From NCBI GenBank assembly GCA_024233005.1, contig JACKQE010000011.1:62001-126000 (forward strand): a stretch of 64,000 nt of DNA, given 5' to 3'. Position numbers and translations under genes: made by a program. Positions 36,104 to 44,911 of the stretch are shown one piece after another (within the stretch, counting starts at the first letter, position 1; every line of letters starts with the position of its first letter). The notes below the pieces were generated by a model. That model was not told the origin of the DNA. It worked only from the letters and a program-made list of their open reading frames with translations, and made no database searches. The stretch comes from Akkermansiaceae bacterium (GTDB taxonomy: Bacteria; Verrucomicrobiota; Verrucomicrobiia; Verrucomicrobiales; DEV007).

Positions 36104-38551
36104 TCAAGTTCGTTGGCTTCTCCAGTGGGGCAGGAGGTAGACCGCAATCAGCATGTTGAGCAGAATACCGGTGCCGCAGACCAATCCAAGGCTGGAAAGG
36201 CCATTGCTGGAGGCGAAGGTGAGCGAGCCGAAGCCAAGGGCAGTGGACAGGCCGCAAAACCAGAGCGCCCGGCCGATGCTCTGGTGCACAGCGGTGAGAT
36301 CGCCCTGGTGACGACGCAGGGCAAGGATCATGTGGATGGAGTAATCAATGCCGGTCCCCAGCAGGATCGGCAAAGCCGCGAGATTGAAATAGTTCCACGT
36401 CCATCCAACAAGCCGCGTCACCGCCATCAGGGCAAGTCCTGAGAGCAGAAGACAACCCAGGGAAAGCAGGGTGTCGGAAAGACTCCGGAAAGTCACCAGC
36501 AACATCAGGACGAGCAGCACACTGAGCGGTGCCAGATCGCGCAGAAGGTCGCTTCCGGTTCTTTCGATCAACGCCGCAGTCAACACGGTCCAGCCGGTGA
36601 CCTGGAATCCCGCAAATTGACGCCGGCGCAAAGCGGTCGTCCAGTCGCCGGGGGCCACGCCCTCCTGATCGGATGGCAGGGCACTGCCGAGCAATGCGGG
36701 AGAGCCTTCCTTGTCCGAATACGCCCTTCCAATCAACCAGCGACCGAGATCACTGGAAGGCAAAACCGGGCGTTCGGTGGCCGTGGCAAAGCGGGCCCAG
36801 GCATCGCACACCGAGAGGAACAAAGCGCTGGCCTCGTCGGTGAATCCGGCGTCAAGGATGGCCTTCCGGATGGCCTCTCGGCGGGCCACCAATTTTCCGA
36901 TGAGCGGCGCGTTGGCCGCTTGCAGCGTTTCCTCCGGCACCAGCCCCGGTTCGAGGGTGAAACGGCTGATTTCTCCCCGCTGGCGGGCCTCCTCCAAAGT
37001 TTCCCGGGCCTTCCCGGCATTGCGGCGAACCTCTTCCGGTGTGGCTCCGGTGGCAACGAGTGGGACCGATTGCCGTCCGCCGGGGAACAGACGATCCTGG
37101 ATCTCTTCAAACGCGCGGGTGGCTTGGCTGCGGCGCTGACTGAGGGGACGGAAGTCCTTCTCCAAAAGTGGCATTCCCCCCCCATACAGTCCGCCCAGGC
37201 AGGTCAGAATCAGGAGGAGGCTGATCCCTCGCCAGAGATTCCTCCGTCCGGGATGCTCCTGGACAGGAGCTGAGTCGGGAATCGTCGATCCCTCGTCGGG
37301 ACGGGAGAAAAATTTCGCGCAAAAAGGCAGGTAAATTGACACCATGACCACCGCTCCCACGAGAATCCCGATGCCGACCAGATTGCCCAGGTCCCGCACA
37401 CTCGGCAGGCTGAACACATTCAGTGAAAAGAACACCACCGCCGTCGTCAGGGCCGCCCAGAGAATTCCCGGGGCCACCGCACGACGGAGCCGAAGCGGAT
37501 CGCGGAGCTGGGCATCGTGTCCGGCCTCGCGGTAGATCACCACGCCATAGTCCACCACCAATCCGATCAGAATGGCGGCGAAGCCGACGGTGAGGACACT
37601 GAGCCGTCCCAAGAAGAGAGCCCCGGCGGAAAGGGTGATCGCGAAAATGAGCAGCAGCATCGAGACCAGCCAGACCAGGGGGCGGAACGTGCGGTGCATG
37701 ATCCAGAAGAGCAAACCGATCAGGAGGGTGGTGCCGATCGAGGAGCCCCGGATGTCCCGCTCCATGCCGGTGGAAATCTCGGCGACAAAGACCGGTTCGC
37801 CGGTGAATCCGGTGGAGATGTCCTCACCGACGGTGGATTGGACCAAGGTCTCAAGTTGGCGGATGCGATCGGCGGTTTCCCGATAGTCCGCCGCCTCTCC
37901 TCCGGCCAGCCCGACATAAAGGACCCGGAAGGTGCCATCGGGGGAAACAAAGGCGTCGCCCGTCGCACCACTCTCCTCCAACGCCAATCCTCCCGGCGAT
38001 ACGCTGACGCGCAGGGGATCGTAGCCGAGGCGCACCACGTCCTCATTGAGGAAGGCCGAACCAAGCTCCTCGGAGGCTTCCTTCAGGGTCGTGGTCAGGT
38101 GGTCGCCTTCCAGCCGTTCCGTCAGCCTGCGGAGCGCATCGGTGTCACCGTTCCACCACGACCAGGCGATCAGTTCGGCACCCGTGTCCAGCGCATCGGA
38201 AGGGCTTTCCAGGCCACTCCCCATCGCACTGGCCTCCCCGGAGGAAGGAGGGCTTTCCTCCAGAAGAGCGCGCCAAACCACCTGGTCGGCCACCCCGGGC
38301 GATCCTTGGATGGCGGTGGCGAGATGCTCTGCCGTTTCCCGCACGGCATCCGGATCGTCGCCCTGCAGGGAGATCAGCACTTCATTCTCCCTGCTGAAAT
38401 GTTGGAAGAACACCCGCATCCCTTCGGTCTCGGGAAGGTCGGGCGGAAAAAGAGCCAGCACATCGACGTCGAAATCCAGACGGGACAACCCGACAACGGA
38501 AAAGACCGCCACCGCGGCTCCGATCATCCAGTTTCCGAGGTGTTTGGTCAT
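36104..38551 (-). CDS. MMPL/RND-superfamily exporter
   Basis: 815 aa from ATG 38551 (MTKHLGNWMIGAAVAVFSVVGL, TM1); the open frame extends 52 codons upstream without TM features. It has two halves, each with a helix, an extracytoplasmic loop (VLALFPPDLPETEGM near the start) and a six-helix block. The first core is ISTGMERDIRGSSIGTTLLIGLLF; the second includes LPILLGTGIDYSIHMI, the conserved G-x-x-x-D-Y proton-relay helix. The two-half organisation and length match bacterial lipid exporters of the HpnN/MMPL group; the substrate (hopanoid, glycolipid or other) is inferred only. Confidence 0.87.
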   Translation of the reverse strand: MTKHLGNWMIGAAVAVFSVVGLSRLDFDVDVLALFPPDLPETEGMRVFFQHFSRENEVLISLQGDDPDAVRETAEHLATAIQGSPGVADQVVWRALLEESPPSSGEASAMGSGLESPSDALDTGAELIAWSWWNGDTDALRRLTERLEGDHLTTTLKEASEELGSAFLNEDVVRLGYDPLRVSVSPGGLALEESGATGDAFVSPDGTFRVLYVGLAGGEAADYRETADRIRQLETLVQSTVGEDISTGFTGEPVFVAEISTGMERDIRGSSIGTTLLIGLLFWIMHRTFRPLVWLVSMLLLIFAITLSAGALFLGRLSVLTVGFAAILIGLVVDYGVVIYREAGHDAQLRDPLRLRRAVAPGILWAALTTAVVFFSLNVFSLPSVRDLGNLVGIGILVGAVVMVSIYLPFCAKFFSRPDEGSTIPDSAPVQEHPGRRNLWRGISLLLILTCLGGLYGGGMPLLEKDFRPLSQRRSQATRAFEEIQDRLFPGGRQSVPLVATGATPEEVRRNAGKARETLEEARQRGEISRFTLEPGLVPEETLQAANAPLIGKLVARREAIRKAILDAGFTDEASALFLSVCDAWARFATATERPVLPSSDLGRWLIGRAYSDKEGSPALLGSALPSDQEGVAPGDWTTALRRRQFAGFQVTGWTVLTAALIERTGSDLLRDLAPLSVLLVLMLLVTFRSLSDTLLSLGCLLLSGLALMAVTRLVGWTWNYFNLAALPILLGTGIDYSIHMILALRRHQGDLTAVHQSIGRALWFCGLSTALGFGSLTFASSNGLSSLGLVCGTGILLNMLIAVYLLPHWRSQRT

Positions 38552-38728
38552 GAGGCGGATGACAACGTCGCGTGGGGGCAGAGCACTGTCAATGAGGGCA
38601 TTTCTGGGAATTCCCACCGGGATCAGAAAAATGCGCGAGACCTTGTCAAATCCATGGGGTTTCCAATCCTGACTCAGGTATGCGGCCGATTCCCGGTCTT
38701 TCAGCAACCTGGGATCGAACCGACTACC

Positions 38729-39130
38729 ATGAAAATCACGACCACCCTTAGCAAACTGGCGGCCCTGCTGGTGCTGCCTCTCTCACTGGCCCTCGCTTCC
38801 GCCGAGGACAACGACAAACCCAAGCCAGAGCGCCCTCCCGGAGGACCAGGAGGCCCGGGCGGACCCGGCGGACGCATGCCGATGCCTCCGTTCGAGGAAA
38901 TCGATACCGACAAGAGCGGCGATATCAGTGAAAAGGAATTCGCGGAATTCCAAGCCAAGCGCATCAAGGAAATGTTCGGCCGTATGGATGAGAACAAAGA
39001 TGGCAAACTGACGAAGGAAGAAATGGCCAAAATGATGCAGGGGCGAGGCCGTCCGGGCCCTGGAGGTCCTGGGGGCCGCCCTGAAGGAGCTCCCAAAAAG
39101 CCTGAAGGGGCCCCCAAAAAGCCCGAGTAA
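38729..39130 (+). CDS. Secreted EF-hand protein, Gly/Pro-rich
   Basis: 133 aa, start ATG 38729 (MKITTTLSKLAALLVLPLSLALASA, signal peptide). Two EF-hand calcium loops are visible: DTDKSGDISEKEF and DENKDGKLTKEEM, each with the D-x-D/N-x-S/D-G spacing. They are flanked by Gly/Pro-rich stretches (PPGGPGGPGG and repeated GAPKKPE). Likely a periplasmic or surface calcium-binding protein. Divergent from the MMPL gene, with a 177-nt shared upstream region. Confidence 0.82.
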   Translation: MKITTTLSKLAALLVLPLSLALASAEDNDKPKPERPPGGPGGPGGPGGRMPMPPFEEIDTDKSGDISEKEFAEFQAKRIKEMFGRMDENKDGKLTKEEMAKMMQGRGRPGPGGPGGRPEGAPKKPEGAPKKPE

Positions 39131-39175
39131 GGGAATCCTGCTGATCTGATCCCACGCGGATTGGGATTGGAACAA

Positions 39176-39215
39176 GGTGGAGGTAGGGGTGTTCCAGAAC
39201 TCCCCATCCTCCACC
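39176..39215. terminator. Large imperfect inverted repeat between convergent genes
   Basis: GGTGGAGG-ta-GGGG-t-GTTC pairs with GAAC-t-CCCC-at-CCTCCACC, 16 matched positions with small internal loops. It lies between the 3' ends of the EF-hand gene (+) and the glutathione peroxidase gene (-) and is placed to serve both strands. Confidence 0.55.
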
Positions 39216-39300
39216 TGATGGTTGTGACGCAATGCCGGCGGAAGGGCATCCCACGTCTTCGCCCTGCTCCCAACCCATCAGACCTGCGGGAATCCGGGCG

Positions 39301-39858
39301 CTACTTGGCGAGGGCCGCCTCGATGGCGGTCGCCAGTTCTGCGGCGTCTGGTTCGACTCCTGATGCGAAACGGGCCACTATTTTCCCATCGCGGGAGATG
39401 AGGAATTTTTCAAAATTCCATTTCACCTCACCGGGTTCGGGGGCTTGGGGACCGGTCAGAGCGGCATAGAGAGCGTGCTTGGCATCGCCCAGAATCGCCA
39501 CTTTCCCATACAAAGGGAAGGTCACCTGATAGTTGGTGGCGCAAAAGGCTTTGATCTCCGCTTCGGTGCCCGGCTCCTGGCCACCGAAATCATTGCAGGG
39601 CATGCCGACCACGACGAGACCTTGGGCCTTGTATTTCTGATAGAGCGTTTCCAGTCCCGCATACTGGGGAGTATAGCCGCATTCACTGGCGACATTGACG
39701 ATCAGGATAGCCTTGCCAGCGTGCTCCTGCAGGGTGGTTGCTTTGCCGTCAATGGTCTTGAGGCCCGCTGCGTAAACGGGAGAATCTGCGGCGGAAAGGC
39801 TGGTCAGGCCGCTGCAGCAGCAGAGAGCCACAAGGCAGGACATCACGGGAGTTCTCAT
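39301..39858 (-). CDS. Glutathione peroxidase (Cys type)
   Basis: 185 aa; start chosen at ATG 39858 because MRTPVMSCLVALCCCSGLTSLSA gives a signal peptide or lipoprotein-like leader. The catalytic residue is cysteine C60 in NVASECGYTPQY (selenocysteine position in animal enzymes); the Gln/Trp partners lie in VVGMPCNDFGGQEPG and EVKWNFEKFLISRDG. Thioredoxin fold; reduces hydroperoxides using thioredoxin or glutathione, outside the cytoplasm if the leader is functional. Preceded on the same strand by the CDGSH gene at a 62-nt gap. Confidence 0.9.
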   Translation of the reverse strand: MRTPVMSCLVALCCCSGLTSLSAADSPVYAAGLKTIDGKATTLQEHAGKAILIVNVASECGYTPQYAGLETLYQKYKAQGLVVVGMPCNDFGGQEPGTEAEIKAFCATNYQVTFPLYGKVAILGDAKHALYAALTGPQAPEPGEVKWNFEKFLISRDGKIVARFASGVEPDAAELATAIEAALAK

Positions 39859-39920
39859 GGGTAAAAAAATGGGCGAAAGGTGGCGAGACAGGGGGGATGG
39901 GGGACTCTCGGAGGAAGGCC

Positions 39921-40160
39921 TCACAGTCCGCTGTGACTGCCATCGCAGTAAGGCGGGTTTTTGGTGTGCTTGCAATTGCAGAGCCAGACCTTTTTGCCTT
40001 CCTCAAGGGTGAACTTTTGTGGACCCATCCCGGAACCTTTGTGGCTGCCGTCACAAAGTGGTTGGTGACTGGAAAGACCGCAGGCGCACCAGAAATGGTC
40101 GCCGGCGGCCAGTTCGATGGCACAGGGTTTGGTGTCGTGGACTTTGGGAAGATCGCTCAT
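39921..40160 (-). CDS. CDGSH iron-sulfur domain protein
   Basis: 79 aa with two CDGSH-type 2Fe-2S binding motifs: CACGLSSHQPLCDGSH and CNCKHTKNPPYCDGSH. Each provides three Cys and one His, as in mitoNEET-related bacterial proteins; likely a small redox or cluster-transfer protein. Its start abuts the metH remnant on the opposite strand; the region between them is under 60 nt. Confidence 0.9.
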   Translation of the reverse strand: MSDLPKVHDTKPCAIELAAGDHFWCACGLSSHQPLCDGSHKGSGMGPQKFTLEEGKKVWLCNCKHTKNPPYCDGSHSGL

Positions 40161-40215
40161 GAGGACCATTGTAAGCGAGCGCTCCCGGGGATGCAAGGAG
40201 TTGCCACCAGCGCCG

Positions 40216-41075
40216 CGTCTGCGCCCTGGGAGACTGGATCGCCCAACTTCCACGCCTGGGAGATGCGGGGAGTCTACCCGAAAATCCTCACTCACGCCCT
40301 CCATGGCGAGGAGCCCATCAAGCTCTTTGCCGACGCCCAGCGCATCCTCGAGGATCTCATCCAAAACGATCGCGTCCACGCCCGCGCCGTCTGGGGCGTC
40401 TGGCCCGCCGCCTCGACCGGAGAAGACGTCCCCCTCTTCACCGACGACACCCGGACCGAACTGCTCCGCACCTTCCACTTCCTCCGTCAACAAAAGGAGA
40501 AAGTGAAGCCCGGCACGCCCTTCCAGAGTCTCGCCGACTTCGTCGCCCCGCTCGCAAGCGGACGCGCCGACGACCAAGGCGTCTTTGCCGTCACCGCCGG
40601 GAATGAAGTCGAGGAGTACGCGAAGACCTTTCGCGACAAACACGACGACTACCCCGCCATCCTCATCCAGGCCCTTGCCGATCGTTTTGCCGAAGGATTA
40701 GCCGAGCTCCTCCACCGCATAGTGCGCCGGTTCATATGCTTCGGCATCACCGAGGATCTCGCCGTCGAGGATTTGATCCAGGAGCGCTACCGCGGGATTC
40801 GCCCCGCCGCCGGCTATCCGGCCTGTCCCGATCATACGGAGAAGCAGGCGGTTTGGGATTTGCTCGATGTGGAGGCGAAGGTCGGGATGCAGTTGACGAG
40901 CAGTTATGCGATGTTCCCGCCAAGCAGTGTGAGCGGGTTGTACTTCTTTAATGAGGCGGCCCGGTATTTTAATGTGGGGAAGATCGGAAGAGACCAATTA
41001 GAAAAGTACGCGGCTCGGAAAGGAATGAGTCTTGAGATGGCTTAGAAGTGGCTTGCGCCGAATCTGGAGGGGTGA
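40216..41075 (+). pseudogene. metH: 3' remnant of B12-dependent methionine synthase (activation domain)
   Basis: Only the C-terminal AdoMet-binding activation domain survives. From about 40240 the frame reads NFHAWEMRGVYPKILTH, then VHARAVWGVWPAA and the signature RYRGIRPAAGYPACPDHTEK, followed by MFPPSSVSGLYFFNEAARYFNVGKIG. Homocysteine, folate and cobalamin domains (~900 residues) are missing; upstream sequence is the CDGSH gene on the other strand. The frame is stopped by TAG at 41043, but immediately after it the same frame continues KWLAPNLEG and stops at 41073-41075, the expected family end. So a Glu codon has become a stop near the end. Both truncation and nonsense codon mark it as decayed. 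Start cannot be defined. Confidence 0.8.
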
Positions 41076-41227
41076 TCGCTTTCGATTTCCCGTTTTACGG
41101 ACCTTGAAAGAGAAGTGAGCAATGAGAACGTTTTCTGCTTCCGCATTTGCCCTTTATGAGGGACGATGACTTCGAAATTTTCGATCTAGTCGCCAACTGC
41201 AATGAGTGGACTTGAAGGAATTAAAAG

Positions 41228-41255
41228 TTGTTCTTGTGAACACTTCTTGTAAAAT
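41228..41255 (+). promoter_or_regulatory. Promoter with overlapping palindrome ahead of the R-M/kinase cassette
   Basis: TTGTTC (41228) - 16 nt - TAAAAT (41250) reads as a sigma-70 promoter; the predicted start of transcription is almost at ATG 41263, hinting at a leaderless mRNA. The perfect inverted repeat TGTTC-ttgt-GAACA (41229-41242) sits on the -35 box, as an operator for an autoregulating methylase or controller would. It also argues for ATG 41263 over the upstream GTG at 41206. Confidence 0.35.
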
Positions 41256-41262
41256 TGTTTCC

Positions 41263-42339
41263 ATGAAACCAATCTCCGAGATTCAGATGCTCCTACTTCC
41301 CGAAGCCCAGAGCCTCCCGGCTGAACTCGAGAACTTCCCCCGCTTCCGCTACATGGGAAGCAAATTTCGCCTCTTGCCGTGGATCCACGCGACTCTTTCG
41401 GAGATCGGGTTTGATTCGGCCGCCGATGTGTTTTCGGGTTCAGGGGTCGTCTCCTACTTGTTGAAAACGATGGGGAAGCAAGTTCACTCAAACGACTCGC
41501 TGGCATTTCCGTCAGTGCTCACCACAGCAACGGTGGCGAACAGCGCCACCCGATTGAGCCCGAACGATCTGAATTATCTTCTCGAATCTAAAGCAAGCGC
41601 GCCTCAGGAGCGTTTTATCCGAGACACATTTGAAGGGATCTTTTACACGCCGGAAGAACTCTCCTCCCTCGACGACCTCTGGTCGGGCATTCGGCAATTG
41701 GATTCACCGTTCAAACGTGCCGTCGCTCTCGCAGCCCTACTGAGATCGGCGATCAAACGCCAACCACGCGGCCTTTTCACCGTCAGCGACCCGTCTCGCT
41801 ACCAGGATGGAAGACGGGATCTCCAACTTAGCGTCCGGGAGCACTTCATCGAACAGGTCGAGATTTACAATGCGGCTGTCTTCAGCAACGGGAAGCGAAA
41901 CGTGTCCACGTCTGGCGATGTCTTCAACGTGAAACCGGGCAGCGACCTCGTTTACATGGACCCTCCCTACGTTCCGATGGCCGACGACAACTGCTACATC
42001 AAGCGGTACCACTTCCTCGAAGGCCTCGCCTGCTATTGGGAAGGGAAAGAAATGATGATGAACACCAAGGTTCGTAAGATTGCAAAAACGTTCACGCCCT
42101 TTGCGTACCGGCATACCGCGGTCGAAGCGTTTGATCAATTGTTCCGCCACTTCGCCGATTCCATCCAGGTTCTTTCCTATTCATCGAACGCCTACCCGGA
42201 CCTTGAGACTCTCCGCTCTCTCATGGGGCGTTACAAAAAGTCGGTCGAGGTTTTGGAAAAAGAGCACCGATACCATTTTGGAACTCACGCCGCGGCGAAG
42301 CGAAACGTGGTTCAGGAGTACCTCATCATCGGATCATGA
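41263..42339 (+). CDS. D12-class DNA adenine-N6 methyltransferase
   Basis: 358 aa. Methylates adenine in a specific DNA site, protecting host DNA from a cognate nuclease. N-terminal FRYMGSKFRLLPWI (31-41) matches the family Y-x-G-x-K opening; motif I is DVFSGSGVVSYLL (55-68), and catalytic motif IV is YMDPPYVP (D233). Order I...IV and size match Dam/MboIIM-like D12 enzymes. The stop overlaps the next gene by 4 nt (ATGA), and that gene encodes a nuclease candidate, so this is very likely the M component of a type II R-M pair. Target sequence cannot be predicted. Base composition is clearly lower in GC than the flanking core genes. Confidence 0.88.
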   Translation: MKPISEIQMLLLPEAQSLPAELENFPRFRYMGSKFRLLPWIHATLSEIGFDSAADVFSGSGVVSYLLKTMGKQVHSNDSLAFPSVLTTATVANSATRLSPNDLNYLLESKASAPQERFIRDTFEGIFYTPEELSSLDDLWSGIRQLDSPFKRAVALAALLRSAIKRQPRGLFTVSDPSRYQDGRRDLQLSVREHFIEQVEIYNAAVFSNGKRNVSTSGDVFNVKPGSDLVYMDPPYVPMADDNCYIKRYHFLEGLACYWEGKEMMMNTKVRKIAKTFTPFAYRHTAVEAFDQLFRHFADSIQVLSYSSNAYPDLETLRSLMGRYKKSVEVLEKEHRYHFGTHAAAKRNVVQEYLIIGS

Positions 42340-43184
42340 AACGGGTTCGCCAGACATTTGCCGAGATCTCGGACTCACTCTCTCTTCTGGAAGTGGATTG
42401 GATGGTCGATCCCGTGGCGAGTGCGGTGATCAAGGCGCTTAGGGAGCTTCCGGTGAAAGCCGCCTACACAAGTGAGGATGTGATCGAACTCCTTGAGCAG
42501 AACTTTACCGTCGGCAGCCTCGTTATCCGACTCTTCCTCGATCTTTCAAAGGACGATTACGAAAGACTACTCTCGGAGACCTTTTCCGAACCTGGAGGAA
42601 AGGGGAAAAGTCGATTCAAGAACGATCAGGTCTCCTACGTGAACGAACTCACGAAACTGGGCTTGCTCAACAAAATCACAGACGAGGTCAACCGCCCCTC
42701 AAGTTGGTCCGACCGAATGATCGGACTCTTTGAAGGCGGATGGGGAAGCGCGCGCAAAGGTCAACTCAGGGGAAGAATGCTTGAGGACTTTGTTCAAGAA
42801 ATCCTTGTAGAAGTTTTTCCAGCGAACCAAATTGTTCCGCGATGCCAATTCCTCGGAGCCAACGGAAGAAGCAGTGAAAAGGCGGACTTCGCGATTCCAA
42901 ACGCCACCGACGCCCATATTCTGATCGAGGTGAAGGCCTTCAATGCGACAGGCAGCAAACAAACCGATGTTCTTGGCGACATCTTGCGGATTGTCGAACA
43001 AAAGCGGGACGACACGGCCTTCCTCCTCGTCACCGATGGCCTGAGTTGGCGCGCCCGTGCCAGCGATCTCAGGAAAATCATTGACCTTCAAAACCTTGGG
43101 AAAATCCAGAGGATCTACACAAAGTCGATGGCTGCCGAATTGAAAGCAGACCTGTTTTCGTTGAAGCAGAATTTTCAACTTTGA
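42336..43184 (+). CDS. Candidate type II restriction endonuclease (PD-(D/E)XK fold)
   Basis: 282 aa, no clear family match. The C-terminal half shows the nuclease signature: D184 in EKADFAIPNATDAH, then E198-V-K200 in ILIEVKAF, i.e. D-x13-E-x-K, with an upstream helix containing LRGRMLEDFVQEILVEVF whose Glu may complete the site. A motif like G-x-x-x-R-x-x-x-L-E-x-x-V is seen in DpnII-type enzymes. The N-terminal ~130 residues are a helical domain. Translationally coupled to the D12 methylase, the classical R-M arrangement. Assignment as the R subunit is inferred from motif plus context. Confidence 0.65.
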   Translation: MKRVRQTFAEISDSLSLLEVDWMVDPVASAVIKALRELPVKAAYTSEDVIELLEQNFTVGSLVIRLFLDLSKDDYERLLSETFSEPGGKGKSRFKNDQVSYVNELTKLGLLNKITDEVNRPSSWSDRMIGLFEGGWGSARKGQLRGRMLEDFVQEILVEVFPANQIVPRCQFLGANGRSSEKADFAIPNATDAHILIEVKAFNATGSKQTDVLGDILRIVEQKRDDTAFLLVTDGLSWRARASDLRKIIDLQNLGKIQRIYTKSMAAELKADLFSLKQNFQL

Positions 43185-43238
43185 GTGTTCCGCGAACGCC
43201 ACAGGGAAATACAACACAATCCGAGATCCGACAAAACA

Positions 43239-44900
43239 ATGCCTAAGACCTTCGAATACAATTGGGATTCACCCTTATCTCGCGAAGATCTCGGACACTT
43301 AGTGGAGAGCTATCGAATATTTGTGGACACATGTTCTCTGATGATCCCGTCCGCCGAAGCGTTCTTCTACCAAATGCTCCCATCATTTTTATTAGAGAAA
43401 CACGCCAGCCTTATCGTCCCCGCTGGAGTCATTCAGGAGATCAAGAAACACCAGAAATCGTCAAAAACACTGTCAGCAGCAAAGAAAGCAGAGAAAATCA
43501 TCGCAAGTTATATTGATCAGAACATTGCGGAACTCCGAGGAGAGAAGAATGATCCATTTGTTGACAGTCTGTTCCTATCACTTTTCCAGCGATTTCGCAC
43601 CGATGCTAACCTTGCTTTGATTACACAAGATGCCGCACTTGCTGGCGAAATCCTCGAACTAAACCGTTCGCGAGCAGTCAAATCCAAATATCAAATTGCC
43701 GTCTTTCGGATCAACAATTCGGGACTTACGCACTTCTCGGCACACTCAAAACGTCGCACGGCGAACTCAGAGACAATTTACACCCGACATACGAAGAAAG
43801 GAGTTGCAGCCGACCGTCATCCCAAAAATGAAAATGTTCAACGATCAGCGTGGCCGAAGCCACCTAGCTTACCAATCTTCCAAAAGTCCGAAAGACTTGT
43901 GTCGGAAAAGGATGAGATCCTTTCCGTAAAGCAGATTCCCGAAAAAGGTGCAATTTTGACGGATTCCAACTCCAGAATTGTTTCGCTTGACGTCGCACTC
44001 GCACAGGGAGGTGAAGGAACGATTTATGCGACAAGTGACACCGGTCGTGTGGCCAAGATTTACAAGCGGGAGCGAATCTCGCGAAACAGACAGCAAAAGC
44101 TGGAGCTAATGGTCGAAAGGCAAATCTCAGCACCCGGAATTTGTTGGCCTGAATCGATTCTCTACGATCGGAATCGCCAGTTCGTCGGATACCTTATGAC
44201 CAAAGCTAAAGGCGCTCCAATTCAGCAGCGCCTTTTCATCCGTCCGATTTTCCAAAGAACATATCCACTTTGGGACCGTGCCAACCTTCTCCGCTTCACG
44301 CTTTCCGTTCTTGAGAAAATTCAAATCCTCAACGATCAAAACGTAATTATTGGTGACATCAATCCAAATAACATACTGAGTGACGGAGAAGATTCCTACT
44401 TCGTTGATACTGATAGCTATCAATTGGAAGGTTACCCTTGCCCGGTCGGCACGATCAATTACACAGCTCCAGAAATTCAGCGAAAGGAGTTCCCAACTTT
44501 TCTACGCACTCAGGAGCATGAGAACTTCGCTATTGCAACTTTGGTATTCATGCTATTGCTCCCGGGCAAACCTCCATATTCCCACCAAGGGGGCGGGGAT
44601 CCGCTTGCGAATATTATGAAGCGGGAGTTTTCATATCCACTGCAGGACAAGTCAAACCAGAAAACTCCAGAAGGACCGTGGCGGTATATTTGGAGCAACC
44701 TTCCCTTCAAGCTAAAGCAGGCAATCTACGGATGTTTTCGCGACGGGAAACGCCCTTCTGTTGATGAGTGGATCGAACAGATTGAACACTATCTTTTCCT
44801 TGTTACAAAAAATCCCCCCGTTGTAGTTCCAACACTTTATCCATCACACCTAAAACCAATAAGTCGCTACGTCCGTGAGAAATACGGCGTAGAGGAATAG
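43239..44900 (+). CDS. PIN-like domain fused to Ser/Thr protein kinase
   Basis: 553 aa from ATG 43239; a GTG at 43185 would add 18 residues and touch the previous stop. Residues ~25-150 look like a PIN ribonuclease: D30 in RIFVDTCSLM, E67 in VIQEIKKH, D109 in PFVDSLFL and D131 in ALITQDAAL give the four-acid set. A basic linker (~160-240) leads to a kinase: glycine loop ALAQGGEGTIYA (~256), Lys272 in VAKIYKRER, catalytic loop VIIGDINPNNIL (D373), metal-binding DTDSY (D390, replacing DFG), and APEIQRKEF. This GDxNxxN form is typical of kinases in TerY-linked operons. The fusion is unusual; kinase assignment is firm, PIN less so. Confidence 0.8.
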   Translation: MPKTFEYNWDSPLSREDLGHLVESYRIFVDTCSLMIPSAEAFFYQMLPSFLLEKHASLIVPAGVIQEIKKHQKSSKTLSAAKKAEKIIASYIDQNIAELRGEKNDPFVDSLFLSLFQRFRTDANLALITQDAALAGEILELNRSRAVKSKYQIAVFRINNSGLTHFSAHSKRRTANSETIYTRHTKKGVAADRHPKNENVQRSAWPKPPSLPIFQKSERLVSEKDEILSVKQIPEKGAILTDSNSRIVSLDVALAQGGEGTIYATSDTGRVAKIYKRERISRNRQQKLELMVERQISAPGICWPESILYDRNRQFVGYLMTKAKGAPIQQRLFIRPIFQRTYPLWDRANLLRFTLSVLEKIQILNDQNVIIGDINPNNILSDGEDSYFVDTDSYQLEGYPCPVGTINYTAPEIQRKEFPTFLRTQEHENFAIATLVFMLLLPGKPPYSHQGGGDPLANIMKREFSYPLQDKSNQKTPEGPWRYIWSNLPFKLKQAIYGCFRDGKRPSVDEWIEQIEHYLFLVTKNPPVVVPTLYPSHLKPISRYVREKYGVEE

Positions 44901-44911
44901 CCAAAAACACT

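Noticed and set aside
39897..40215. Coding sequence upstream of the metH fragment in the same frame
   Set aside because: It is the antisense of the CDGSH gene and shows no methionine synthase similarity; the similarity starts at about 40230.
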